DNA from: Adineta ricciae
Taxonomy: Eukaryota; Rotifera; Eurotatoria; Adinetida; Adinetidae
Assembly: GCA_905250025.1 (NCBI GenBank)
Contig: CAJNOJ010000162.1
Location: forward strand, 124,001 to 188,000
Direction of reading: 5' to 3'
DNA: 64,000 nucleotides
The translations under genes were made by a program, and so were the position numbers. The notes beneath the pieces are model-generated. The model did no database searches, had not been told where the DNA came from, and saw nothing but the letters and a program-made list of their open reading frames with translations. Below, piece by piece: positions 10,661 to 22,156 of this stretch (positions within the stretch are counted from its first letter, which is position 1; the number at the start of each line of letters is the position of its first letter).

Positions 10661-13085
10661 TCAATTCTCAAAAAGTTGTTCAATCAAATGTTCGAGTATG
10701 GCTGGAGTGTAACGAACGTATTTCTCTGGATTATGGGTGAAATGCTTGCTTGCAAATTTCGAATGATATTCGGTGAATATATCAAGAATTGTTTTCTTAA
10801 TTTCTGATTTTAGTTGATCACGTAATTGAACATCATCAATAATATATTCTTGGTGTTGTTGTTGAAATGCATCGATCGCCGAATTGACTATCAAGAAGTT
10901 TCTTTTCAGTTGATCACGATCGCAATCTCTTAACTGGTAGAAACCAAACCATTATGTTAGAAGAAAATCGAAAAATTTTACTTGATGATTCGTAAGATGG
11001 TGTTGGTCATCATAGTGAAACATTTGCTGTATAGCGTTGACGATAGGTGAACAACTACGAATACGAAAAGAATGATTGTAACACAGACAGTCTGTCAATG
11101 CGAGAGTTTTACCATTTCATATAAATTTTTATACTTTTTCCGATGTGATTTTCGGTATTCATCTTCAGATTTGAATGTATTTTGCCCACAACCGATGACA
11201 GAGATGACCTATAAAGAAAAGAGTGTAATAAAATAAAGTTCTATAAAGTGATACGCCCTACTTTTCAATGCGTTTTAGAATGTAATTCGTATTATTGATA
11301 AGAAATATCGCGCGAATGATGGTATCATCATGTTTCTTTTCAAAGATATTCGTGCAAAGTACTCGATAGAGATCCGCTGAAAGATCAATCCGAACGAATA
11401 AAATATCACAAAAAATCAGCTCCGTACTGACCCAAATGAACACAAGATTGAGTGGTAGTGTCACTTCGATTATGGTAAGCTTTGATGACAGTGTCTTCAT
11501 AGCTCAAGTAATCTTCCATGTAATCTAATACGTGAATAGTCAATGGATGTACTTGTCCACCTGGACTTAATGGTGATGAGTCATTTTGAATTTCATCCAA
11601 TGTCAAACGAAGATATTTGATTAACTGAAAATGAAACAATGATGATCGGACAAATTTCGAGATTATTTATACCGAGTCTTCGAAGATTGGTAATAGTGTG
11701 TAAGTAAATTGTTGTTGAGGCAACTTCATGTCATTCTCCTATAGGCGAAAGAAATGTCCTTCACGCTTAGTCTAGTAAAATCATCTCACTTTATAGAATT
11801 TGACCAAGAGAGGTTTAGAATTATGAAACCATCGAATAATAGAAACAAGAGCGTAGAAAGCAAATTTTCCATCGTAGATCTTATTTTCCGATTCTTCAAT
11901 AGCCGTGCAGAGCTGTTGTGCTTCGGTATACAAGAACGTCAACGGTACCTCGATTAATTTGTTGAGAACGAGCGATTTGTATTCGTTGGAAAAAACGTAG
12001 AACAACAAATCGGTTTCACGCAACAGGAGAATCACCATTGCATCTAGTAAATATTTATATCGGTTAGCTTCTCGATCATTGGCAAAACGCATCGATGAGA
12101 ATAGACGGTCGAAATCAGCTTCTTCGTTCGTTTTCGGAACTGCTAATAATGAATTCCTTCGTGATGGTGGTGATGGCGTGTCTTGACCACTGAATACTGG
12201 CGAACGTGCTATTCGCCGTCCTAATCGACTACGGAAAACTCAACAATTCAGTTTCTGGAATGAATTTATAAACACACGTACGTCAGTTGTGCTTTCACAT
12301 GTTCTCGTATCATGTCACTATTGAAGGAACGTCGTGGTGTTGACAGTCGTGGATTGACAGTAAACATATTAATTGATACACGACGGACAGACTTTTGTCC
12401 TAAATGTCCGGCTAATCTTATAACACAGGAGAAAAGTTGCACTTATGAAGAGAATTACTAGCAAGATGATACAAACAACTTTATTGATTCACAAATCATA
12501 CTGCCTCTTTTCGTCGCATACCGATCGAGTAGACCTTGCTGATATCCATGTTCTTTAAACCAATCGAAGATAATTCGAAACATACTTAGGTCGGATACTG
12601 AAATGAAAGAGCAATTCTACCAAGCATAATAAATTCAAATTTACCAAACCTTGTACATCTTCAGCACTGACGGGTTCATACGTTGTTGATTTACACACCT
12701 CAATTAATTCATCGGGATTAATCGGAGTGCTGTAGTGCACAATTAATCGATCGCTTTCTTCGATCAGCTTTTGTATTGCGATATTATACAATACAACAGA
12801 ACGTTTTAGTTCATCTTCAGCGTGTATCTGTTTGAAATATTTATGAGCATCGTTCAAGCGATCTAGTTCAACAAGATAATCAACCAAATTAGTGCTTGGT
12901 CCAGAATTGAGCATGATCTGTATTTCATGATATGCTTCGTAGTAACGAAAGACAGCCGTGATTAACGTTATGTCATGTTCGATATCACCTACTAAACGAC
13001 GTAAATTGTGATTGGTATCGTTGAGATGCAAGATAAACTTTAGTACAGTTCGAATTTGTTCTTCGTCATAAACCGACGTCGCCAT
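10661..13085 (-). CDS. EXOC7: Exocyst complex component 7 (Exo70)
   Basis: Ten exons on the minus strand: 12650-13085, 12502-12597, 12282-12411, 11790-12228, 11673-11738, 11432-11624, 11262-11376, 11113-11208, 10982-11054 and 10661-10933. All introns are GT-AG, 48-90 nt, and phases agree throughout, giving 638 aa, close to animal EXOC7. Family signs: an N-terminal helical part with LVEL-D-L and AHKYFKQI; central VHPLTIHVLDYMEDYL and INNTNYILKRIE; C-terminal LRDCDRDQLK and KYVRYTPAILEHLIEQLF. Exo70 is the exocyst subunit that binds phosphatidylinositol 4,5-bisphosphate and tethers secretory vesicles to the plasma membrane. The intron 1 donor is a weak GTTTGG. The first exon is partly repeated upstream, across an N at 13213. 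Confidence 0.92.
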
Positions 13086-13428
13086 TGTGCGATGGATAAA
13101 TAACTTATTTGAATGACTGATGGCAACGATATTTCACAATGTCGAGCATTGGAGTCAATATACATATGCGAAGGTTGAAAAGCAAAAAGGAACAAACCCG
13201 ACGGAGCCAGGANATCACCTACTAAACGACGTAAATTGTGATTTGTATCGTTGAGATGCAAGATAAACTTTAGTACAGTTCGAATTTGTTCTTCGTCATA
13301 AACCGACGTCGCCATTGTGCGATGGATAAATAACTTATTTGAATGACTGATGGCAACGATATTTCACAATGTCGAGCATTGGAGTCAATATACATATGCG
13401 AAGGTTGAAAAGCAAAATGGAACAAACC
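12984..13428. repeat. Direct ~215-bp duplication flanking an N (assembly artefact)
   Basis: Bases 12984-13199 and 13214-13428 are offset by 230 and nearly identical (about one mismatch until their right ends). They cover the start of EXOC7 exon 1 and its upstream region. The N at 13213 sits exactly at the start of the second copy. Overlapping contig ends joined with an N produce exactly this pattern, so the second ATG at 13315 is most likely not a real second gene. Confidence 0.8.
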
Positions 13429-14099
13429 GAACGAGTCATGATAAGTGCTTTTTTATTTTTTTTTATAAAAATACGAATTAAATACACCATACGTATGTGT
13501 GCAGAAGACAGAAAGACTTAAAGGATATAATCGAGAGATTACTTCCACAAACATGATTACAGTTCTATCGTTAATATACGTTAAAATTCAATGACGAAAA
13601 ACTGAAGGAATGCATAACGTATTGTTGATGTGAATTCTGTGATGCACAGTTTCTGTGTACATGAAGCAGGGTATTACCATCAGAGCATCAGTTCTATGAA
13701 AATTATGAAGAAGTTATTGAGATCTCAAGTATTGCTTTGCGTTACATCCATTCCGAGAAAAACTACGCTGGAAAAAATCACGACAATAAAAGTCGCAACG
13801 TCTTTGTCTTCCAATCTGAGGAAATAACAGATAAAGAATCAGCAAAATGTGCGTACATGTGAAGGCCTTTACAATGTAGTCAATAAAAGAAGCATACACA
13901 ATCTTAAATGAATATTGTTAAGCATTATAAAATGTATTTTGATATATAAATAACAACATCTAGTTTATAAAGAAACATCACTGCACTTTATATTTTCGGA
14001 CAGTATTTTTTTCTTACAGTTTCTTTCATTTCTCTACGCAGTATCTGTACACATTCAAGAAAAGTGTTACTGCTCGTTTCTTGTTTCGATTAGTGATAA
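13429..14099. other. Intergenic, divergent promoter region
   Basis: About 670 bases between EXOC7 (minus) and the ART-TPR gene (plus). AT-rich, no gene recognised. Confidence 0.5.
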
Positions 14100-16136
14100 A
14101 TGGCAACAAATAATACAGATGATAATAATCTAGAAACATTTAGTCTACTATGGCTAGATGCTGCGATTCATACAAACACAGAAAATCAAGAGGCACAGAA
14201 ACAACTTCGTGCTTGCATCAACCATGTCATACCGTTCGAAGATCCAAATCGTTGTCAGCGATATATTCAAACTACATCATCTCAAGATCGACTGGTACTT
14301 ATCGTTAGTGGGCGATTAGGTCGAGAAGTAGTGCCTCTTATCCACCAAATCCGTCAACTGTCTTCTGTCTATGTCTATTGTATGGATGAAGAAGGTAACA
14401 AAAAATGGGCGAAGGACTTTAAAAAAGTAACAGAGCTATTCATTTTTCTCTGATGATGAACCATTCATCTTCTGTTCTAGGTGAAAGCGGTCGTTGTTAA
14501 TCTAAATGATCTCATATTTCAAATTAAAACAGATTAGAAAAAGCGCGTAAAAGAAGAAGATCCCATAGTTATCAACATTTACACAGTTGGTGACAACCTG
14601 GATCAATCGACAACTGGAGTCAATGGTGGTGTTGTGTATTCATTATTGCTTATTGACGTGCTACTTCGAATGAAACCGATGAAAGGAGAAAAACGAGAAC
14701 TCATTGAATTCTGCAGAAAAATCTACAAAGGTAATGAGACGCAATTAGCTATTATTGATGAATTCGAAGCTGAATATTCACCGAAAAGCGCATTATGGTG
14801 GTATACTCGTGAATCATTTATCTACAAAATTCTCAATAGAGCTCTACGCGTTCAGAACATCGATGTAATATTTCTTTTCCGTTTTGTGATACGCGATATC
14901 TACGACAAATTAGAGCGACATCACTGCCAATTATCGATTCATGTGTATCGAGGACAAGTTCTTTCAAACGATGAGCTAAAAAATCTTCGAAGTTCCATCG
15001 GTAGTTTCCTTTCGATCAATTCCTTCTTTTCCACAACTTCTAACCGTCAACAAGCCATGCAATTCATACTCGGTTCTGATGTTACGAGCGATTTATATCG
15101 AGTATTGTTTGTAATTGACGCTGATCCTTCTGCGAGCACTGCAAAGCCATTCGCAGACATTAGCTCACATAGTGAGTTTGGTCATGAATCTGAAGTTCTG
15201 TTCATGATTGGATCGATTTTTCGCATTAAATCTATTCGGAAAATTGACGATCAGATATGGAGAATTCATATGATATGGTGTGATGAAAATGAACATGATT
15301 TGATAAGTCTTTTCAACTACATGAAGAAGAGATATGGAGGCGGCGATAATGAAACTGACCTACTCAAATTTGGTAGAGTATTGCGACAAATGGGAAAGTT
15401 TGACTTAGCCGAAAAGTTCTACCGACGATTATTGATTGAACTATCATCAAATGATCCGTTACTGTCTGATTTGTATTATTCACTCGGTTTAGTACTAAAA
15501 GATCAAAAAAAGCTAGACTCAAGTCTTGAATATTTACACAAGTCGCTGGAGTTGGAAGTACGAAGGCGTCCACAAATCGATAGAAGTCTGGTACAAAGGT
15601 ACAATGCCATCGGCAATATTCATCGTGAGAAAAATGAACACGACATAGCTCTGTTATGGTATAACAAAGGAATAGCACTCCTCGAAAAAAATAATGAACG
15701 CGATGACGAAACGATGGCCCATTTTTACCATAATACCGCTCTTATCTATAATGAACAGGAAAAGTATGAGCAAGCTTTGAAGTTAAATCACAAGGCATTG
15801 ACTACATGGAAAAAATGCTTGCCGCCCAACCATTCTGACATTGGTTTGTCTTACAATAATATTGGTAATATTCATCGTCACATGGGTAATTACGACTGCG
15901 CATTGGAACATTTACATAAGTCGCTTACCATCAGAGAACAATCATTGCCTCCTGATCATCCACATATCGCTCAAAGTTATCAAAATATAGGTACTGTATA
16001 CGAAGATATGAGCAACTTTGCACGAGCGTTGGAATATTTTGAGAAAGCAGTAGCCATCAGACGCAAATTAGGCAACAATGACGATGTAGTTCGCATCGAA
16101 AACATTATTCGACGAATCAGACCGAAACTTAAGTAA
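14100..16136 (+). pseudogene. ADP-ribosyltransferase-TPR protein with an in-frame stop
   Basis: Exons 14100-14426 and 14481-16136 join in phase 0 across a 54-nt intron. The N-terminal ~145 residues form the domain shared with the paralogue at 40447-42726 (LLWLD, VLIVSGRLG, YVYCMDEEGN). The ART core follows, with the full triad: VYRGQ, SINSFFSTT and ESEVLFMIGS. About six TPRs make up the rest (SYNNIGNIHRHMGNYDCALE, HPHIAQSYQNIGTVYEDM). A TAG at 14535-14537 interrupts the frame inside sequence that aligns with the paralogue on both sides. Either the gene is dead, the base is an error, or an alternative 45-nt intron (14493-14537) removes it along with conserved residues. Everything downstream is open for 533 codons, so decay, if real, is recent. 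Confidence 0.7.
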
Positions 16137-16872
16137 ATGTTTATTTTTAGACGGAACAGTAAACTTTAATATATGTCTAGTGTTCTTTGAAATAAGTTCA
16201 TAATGATATTCAGTTAAACTATCTCCATTTGATATAATCAACCATGTGATATGATACAAACTTTGAGCTCAAACCGAGAATCAAGGATTTATTGTTTTAT
16301 ACCGACGGCTTTACGAAAAAGAAAGATCTGAAGTCGCAAAGAGAAACAAATCAAAACTCATAGCATGAAAATAAGCTAAGGTGGTCAGGATTACTAGAAT
16401 GAAACATTCATTATGCATACCATATCCATCCGTATACATCTCAAAATGGAGTAGAATTAACGTCAATATAACATTTTGACGATCAGCTTATGTTCAGTTA
16501 GAACTCTTGTTTGATAAATATGCTGGTAGATAAAGATATAACTAAATATACAAATCAGAATTGCTAGAAATGCATGCATGTTTATCAGACGATACAGTAT
16601 TTTAAAAAATCAAGGTATTCCGTAGAGGTAGACTATCACAATAAAAGCTCAAAGCTGACCTCAATTGACTACAAAAACAGAGACGAACATTGGGTGACGC
16701 AGCCGAGAATTCACCCATTTTATGTTACTAAAATTCATCTTGACGTGAACAACATACAGAAAAAAAGAATGACCTTTTTTCTTTTCTTTTCCTTATCGAA
16801 AATTAAAGATAATAAAGTCAACGTGCATGATTGTTGATAACTGAATAACAACAACGATTTCAACAAAACCTG
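16137..16872. other. Intergenic, no gene seen
   Basis: About 740 bases, AT-rich; nothing recognisable on either strand. Confidence 0.5.
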
Positions 16873-17868
16873 ATGTCTGATGGAGTAGTGTTGCCAATAA
16901 TCGATTATAATCGACTTACTCAAAAAGATTCGACAGAAGCTAATAAACTTTTTCACGCTTCAACCAACGTCGGATTCTTCTATTTGAAAGTGAACGATGA
17001 ACTCGATCCGACTCCAATGTTTACACTGGCTGAAAAAGTCTTTGCATTACCACTAGATACTAAAAATGAATACGCAATGGATGGTAAAAATGGCGTTTAC
17101 TTTGGGTACAAAGCTGTTGGAAGTATGTTTGCAGATAGAAAAGGTACACCAGACACCATCGAATTCTGGAATATTTCTAAAGATGATATTGTCATCCATA
17201 ATAGTAACAACTTTCCTCAAGTTATTCTTGACCAGAAAACTATCTTGCACAAATATATCAATAAATCACATGAAATCATTCTTGTTATTCTCGAGATTTT
17301 ATCTTCAAAATTGGAATTAGATCCGCAACTACTTCCTCGCTTACATCGAATTACACAGTCTAGTGGTGATCAATTACGGCTAACAAAATCTACCATTTGC
17401 CCAATTGATAATCAATCTTCTATCAGCATTGCTCTTGGTGCACATACAGATTTCGGATCCATAACCGTCTTATTCAATCGTTTACCTGGTTTACAAGTAT
17501 TGGGACCCGATGGAGAATGGTTGGATGTGGAACCGTTATCCGGACATGCAATTGTTAATCTTGGCGATGCTATGGTAAAACTTTCGGGAGGTATTCTTAA
17601 ATCAAATATCCATCGAGTTGTAAATACATATGGTGTAACTGAATCGACCGATCGTTATAGTATTGTTTATTTTTCTCGACCAGAGAATGACGTTCGAATG
17701 AAGAGTTTAGTTGATAATGGTAAGAACAATCCAGATGATAGTGATGCCTTGACGGCTCAAGAATGGATTGCGAGACGAGTGAAGAATTATCAAACGGCAA
17801 ATTATAAAAACGAAGAAACATACGAATTAAGTCGAGGAACAGAAGGCAATCGCGAAGGATCCATGTAA
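16873..17868 (+). CDS. Fe(II)/2-oxoglutarate oxygenase, isopenicillin-N-synthase-like
   Basis: Single uninterrupted exon, 331 aa, the usual length for this family. The N-terminal DIOX_N-type region starts LPIIDY and contains NVGFFYL. The double-stranded beta-helix core has the iron ligands H-x-D in GAHTDFGSITVLF and the distal His in SNIHRVV; the 2OG-binding R-x-S is RYSIVYFSRP. Such enzymes couple 2-oxoglutarate decarboxylation to oxidation of a small molecule; the substrate cannot be told from sequence. The lack of introns beside intron-rich genes and the plant/fungal/bacterial flavour of the family suggest horizontal acquisition, which is an inference. AATAAA follows at 18001. Confidence 0.85.
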   Translation: MSDGVVLPIIDYNRLTQKDSTEANKLFHASTNVGFFYLKVNDELDPTPMFTLAEKVFALPLDTKNEYAMDGKNGVYFGYKAVGSMFADRKGTPDTIEFWNISKDDIVIHNSNNFPQVILDQKTILHKYINKSHEIILVILEILSSKLELDPQLLPRLHRITQSSGDQLRLTKSTICPIDNQSSISIALGAHTDFGSITVLFNRLPGLQVLGPDGEWLDVEPLSGHAIVNLGDAMVKLSGGILKSNIHRVVNTYGVTESTDRYSIVYFSRPENDVRMKSLVDNGKNNPDDSDALTAQEWIARRVKNYQTANYKNEETYELSRGTEGNREGSM

Positions 17869-18000
17869 CGTAAATAGCCGCGCTCGAAGGACATCATTGG
17901 TCGATCATCGATCGACATGAGAACATCGACAGTAATGTGGCTTTCATTGTATTCTTATGCCGTGTCTTTTCACACTCTTCAGCTACTATTTTATCTAACG

Positions 18001-18006
18001 AATAAA
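18001..18006 (+). terminator. Poly(A) signal AATAAA
   Basis: AATAAA about 130 bases after the stop of the Fe(II)/2OG oxygenase. Confidence 0.4.
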
Positions 18007-18384
18007 ACAAACGCTAATTATGTTTGAAAATAATCATTCATAACTGGCGATAAAAGCAGAACATGTTTTTTTCTCTATACTTGCAGAATAAATTTATTTG
18101 ATCGGTTTGTGTACTATACTTCAGTTATATTCTCTTTCGTCTGCTCAACATGCATGCTTAATATTCGTCATAACTTTACAGGTAAAATATCTGCAATAGC
18201 GATCAGAAAACATGTGGGTCTATTCCTTCGAGCTATCAAGCGCGTCGTAAACTGAAGATTTACCTTCGATAGGTTATCAAATATTATCTATTGATTTGTT
18301 TTTATTTTTTTTCTCTTAGGTTTGTTTATGTATGTACATAAAAAAACATTGAATTGACATAATTTCGTATTTCTCTTGTTAACT

Positions 18385-19485
18385 ATGGGAGGAAGCTTAC
18401 GTTTGCTTGGTGGTTCTTCCGGTGGTCCGGATATACTTGCAGGAAAAGCAGTTAACATCAATGGTCGACCGTATCTCTTCGAAAATCGTCTAGGATCGGG
18501 TGGTTTTGGTAATCTGAAGTTCACTACTGTCAAAAAATCGAGTGTAATCTTGTTTTAACTTGAAAATTTTAGGTTCTGTCTATGCAGCAAAAGCATCAAA
18601 TGGTATGCCGGTTGCTGTCAAAGTTATTATGCTGGCCGGTACTAGACGTCCGGAGATGGTAGGTCGTGTTCAATCATTTTTAAATGAAGTCATGCAGTTG
18701 AACCGTTTACGACAAGAATCGTATCATGTTGTGGTTATTTATGATTTCGGATTTGATGCTCAAACGGGTCAAGGTACGTCTCAGCGAACTTTTCTCCACC
18801 GGTTCCATCTTGTTGGTTTTTAGCATACATCGTGATGGAATTAGGTAATGAGAATTTATCAACATTGATTAAACGACTGCGTATGATGAATCAAAATCGT
18901 GGTGCAGCAATCGATCCGGAAATGATTAAAGAGTTTTGGCGACAAATGGTCAGTATCGTTGGTTCACTTCACCGACATGGAATCGTTCACATGGATTTGA
19001 AGCCAGATAATCTGATTCTTTTCGGAGTAACACTCAAAATTGCTGACTTAGGCATATCAAGAAAAGCGGATAGTTTAGGGTAAGTTATTATTTTCTCACG
19101 AAATCAACCATCCGTTCAATTCTCTTTCCAATAGACAAGCTCGTTTGGGTACTCCATTTTTCAGGTAAGACACCATCGTTCGTTATATACTATAGTCGAA
19201 GTTTGTTTTGATTTGAAAAGTGCCCCGGAAGTTATGCAGGACATACCTGGCATTCAACGTTATTATAATACGAAAGCGGATATTTGGTCACTAGGTGCGA
19301 TTCTTTATTTTATGGTCTACGGCCAGCCACCCATGTATCAACGGCAGGCTGATCAACCGCCACGTAGAGAAGCAATTTATCCGGATCATGAATTAAATGA
19401 TATGCTTCGTCGTACTTTAGTACTTGACCCAAATTATCGAGCTGATATAGTTGAAGTTGCACTTCATCCATATACGCGACATTAA
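18385..19485 (+). CDS. TTK/Mps1-like protein kinase, kinase domain only
   Basis: Five exons (18385-18508, 18573-18773, 18824-19079, 19135-19164, 19221-19485), introns 50-64 nt, all phases agree; 291 aa. The kinase domain fills the protein: glycine loop GSGGFGSVY, lysine in VAVKVI, catalytic loop VHMDLKPDN, metal loop IADLG instead of DFG, then APEVMQ, WSLGAILYFMVYGQPP, and an HPY end as in TTK. The HRD motif reads HMD and DFG reads DLG; Lys, Asp and Asn needed for catalysis are kept, so activity is plausible. TTK controls the spindle checkpoint, but this protein lacks TTK's long N-terminal region, so the function need not be the same. The start is the first ATG in the open frame. Confidence 0.75.
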
Positions 19486-19734
19486 CGGCATCTTTTGACC
19501 TCTCTTTTTTTTTCTTTTGTGCTTACATTCATGTGAATTGTCGATGTGATTTAATAGGAACTGAAAAAAAAAGAATCTTAAGAAAAGTTTCGTATGTGAA
19601 TCATGCTTATTTATTGAAATTTCGACACACATGTGTGTGAAGGTTGATCTTTTTTCTTTTCGTGCCGCACAAATTAAAGTTTCTGCTTTCAACATAACGG
19701 TAATCTTGTTTTCAGATATATTTTAAACGTTTTC

Positions 19735-20190
19735 ATGGATCATTATACGAATTGCAATCTAAAACCTACTGAAGTCACCGAGTCATTTTGGCTATCCGAA
19801 TATAACGAAGTGATTGCCAGTAACAGTACATTCCCCGACGGTAAATGGATGCAATTTTATGACTCATCGGAACTCGATAGAATGTGGGAGAAAGCCAAAG
19901 ATAAATATCGTGCTGGGCATCTGATCGGCATTCATTCTATGAAAGTATCCACAGCACGTCCTCAATCTCGCGCTAGCAATTCTTCACAAGGTGTGATTAT
20001 ATTTTACTGTGGACCAGCGAATAATGAGAGTATTATCATGCATATCGGTGAAAAGTTATTGCAAGAAATGCCTTATAAATCATCGTCGGGACACATGTCT
20101 TACAAATCCGACGAGCAGACTTCTGCTGGAACGCGTGCTACAGGACAGATAAGAAATCATTTATATCGTATTCGATGTGGAGAGATCTAA
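19735..20190 (+). CDS. DUF1917 (BLES03/C11orf68)-like small protein
   Basis: Single exon, 151 aa. The arrangement GKWMQFY, LDRMWEKA, MKVSTARP, VIIFYCGPANNE and the closing GTRATGQ resembles the DUF1917 family, whose vertebrate member C11orf68 has an eIF4E-like fold and no firmly known function. The assignment is by motif order, not alignment. It starts 249 bases after the TTK-like kinase on the same strand but is probably transcribed separately. Confidence 0.55.
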   Translation: MDHYTNCNLKPTEVTESFWLSEYNEVIASNSTFPDGKWMQFYDSSELDRMWEKAKDKYRAGHLIGIHSMKVSTARPQSRASNSSQGVIIFYCGPANNESIIMHIGEKLLQEMPYKSSSGHMSYKSDEQTSAGTRATGQIRNHLYRIRCGEI

Positions 20191-20211
20191 TTTTCATAAA
20201 AAATTTCATTT

Positions 20212-21589
20212 CTAGAATGTACTCATCGTAACACGACTATTAGAAGAAGACAAAAATTCTCGAAAATCCTTATTCGCCATTTCTAATACTTGTGTCCGAT
20301 ATCGAACATCATTGCGTTTCATTTGTTTACGATATCTGAGTGGAACGCAAACGAACCAAATAATCATGATAACATGCATTGTGATAAAAATTCCAATAAA
20401 AGTATAAAACGCCGCATGATCGACACTTGCAATCCAGAGTTCACCGGGCACTCGATAGTCTGCTGTGCGTACCCATGTAATTACACTAATGATACCATGC
20501 CAAACAGAATGACAGACAAGATTGAGCATACACAGTATTCCATATTTATCCAATGAAGTCAGATAAGAAACGGTTGGCTACAATGATAAAATAACTTTGA
20601 TGAGGGTGAGAGCGTATTTAGAGAATATTGTATACGAACGAGTGATCGATTAACTGTCCAACGAAAAGTCACGGATGTTAGCAGAAGTGTGCATGACACT
20701 TGAAGACGATTGATTGAAAACCTAGAATGATATTAAATGTACTAAAATCAAATGGAAGTCTTTTTTACTAACTGCATGGGCATGCCAAAAGTACAAAACG
20801 AGACGAAAGTGATCATAAAAATAAGAAAATATCCATTCCAAAAAAAGTAGCTGGATTGACGTGCTTCGAAAAAAAGAACAATATAGACGAGATTTAAACA
20901 AAAAGAAAGACGAACCAGCATGACAAGTAACCGTTAACACCGGTCGTTTTCGATCTTCTTTCCCGTTGATCATCTCATCGCTTTCATCATCAACCGTGCG
21001 AAAGAGAAAATCTTTGATAAATCTTTGTTCTGTATTGACATGTTCATACAACGACCATTCTTGCTGATCGACAAATGCTTCTCGATTGACTCCGCTTAAG
21101 CAATATGGATCGGCGAACAAAAGAACCTTATCGTTGAAGAACATCGAGCTGATCGAAATCGATAAATCTTGTACATCGCTCGGAAAATGATACAATTCAA
21201 GTTTTTCCCAAAAGAGACCTTTGATTATACGATGTTCACAAATATAAATTTCTTTCTCAACTCGATTCAGTTTTGCCGTGTATTTTATTTGCTCTTTGAG
21301 GTCACCGAGACTATTTTCAATGTAAAGTTGAGGATGCCAGTTGGATTCAGCGTATTTCTCAAGAACAACAGACTTCCCATTGAGCAACTCATCTTGTTCG
21401 ATGGAAGAAAATCGATCAACTGTAACCGCCCATCGAGATTCAATGGACGCATGAGCTTGATATTTCTCATTGAGGGTATCGATTTCACCTGGAAAATGTT
21501 ATTGACAAAGAATTATTCAAGTAATTATTGTAACTACCTATTCGAAGGAATACAAGACGAATGTAAACATGAATTGCCTGATCACTTTG
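20212..21589 (-). CDS. Cys-less pentameric ligand-gated ion channel, 5' exon not found
   Basis: Five exons join in frame: 21538-21589, 20916-21488, 20773-20863, 20640-20721 and 20212-20577 (introns 49-62 nt). The extracellular beta-sandwich includes IGEIDTLNEKYQAH, NWHPQLYIEN and FWEKLELYHFPSDVQDL. Both cysteines of the Cys-loop are absent: the second position is Leu after SDVQD, the first is Glu. Four membrane segments follow: M1 after ARQSSYFFW, M2 NRLQVSCTLLLTSVTF, M3 YGILCMLNLVCHSVW, M4 near the C-terminus (FIGIFITMHVIMIIW). This is a pLGIC of the Cys-less kind seen in prokaryotes and expanded in rotifers. Ligand and ion selectivity cannot be inferred. The first exon, with start and signal peptide, should lie in 21590-21850. 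Confidence 0.8.
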
Positions 21590-22156
21590 CTTCGATGATA
21601 GTATATTTATATGAAAATTTGGATTCGATCTCACTAGGAACGATAGAACACATAGGAATTGCACAAATTTTGACTACAAATTTACTCGTTAAAGACATTC
21701 CGAAGAGCGTGATTGAAGTTACGATGACAATTTGTTTGAAATGAAATATAGACTGTGGTAACTCGACTATTATATACGTATCAAGACACTGTATAATTTC
21801 ATTCTGGCTAAGCCCATAAAAAGAGAGCACATCAATAACATGTTTTGATCGAATAACTCACCGTGCTTTCATATTTCAAAAATATTCTTTTTATAGTCAA
21901 TCAATTACTCTGCAAAAGGGTATGCTGACTGCTAATGGAAGGAGAAATGCATGCGGATGAATAATTAGTGCTATTGACAATACTTTTTTTTTCGAGTGTT
22001 TTCGAGTGAATGAAAGACGAATGGAAAGACTATACAAGAATGTGACACGTTGGAAGTGTTTTTATGTGAAGTGATTTTTGTTCGGTGAACAACTTGAGAA
22101 ATTATGACAGAAGAACTTTTCACGACAGATATCTACGAAACAAATCTAGTGAATAT
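21590..22156. other. 5' region of the channel gene and intergenic
   Basis: Must contain the missing start exon of the minus-strand channel gene. Candidate ATGs near 21800-21830 do not splice in phase to the acceptor at 21590, so I leave it unresolved. The rest is AT-rich spacer. Confidence 0.4.

Noticed and set aside
13040..13315. Second EXOC7 start upstream of the first
   Set aside because: Runs into the N at 13213 and repeats exon 1; best read as an assembly overlap.
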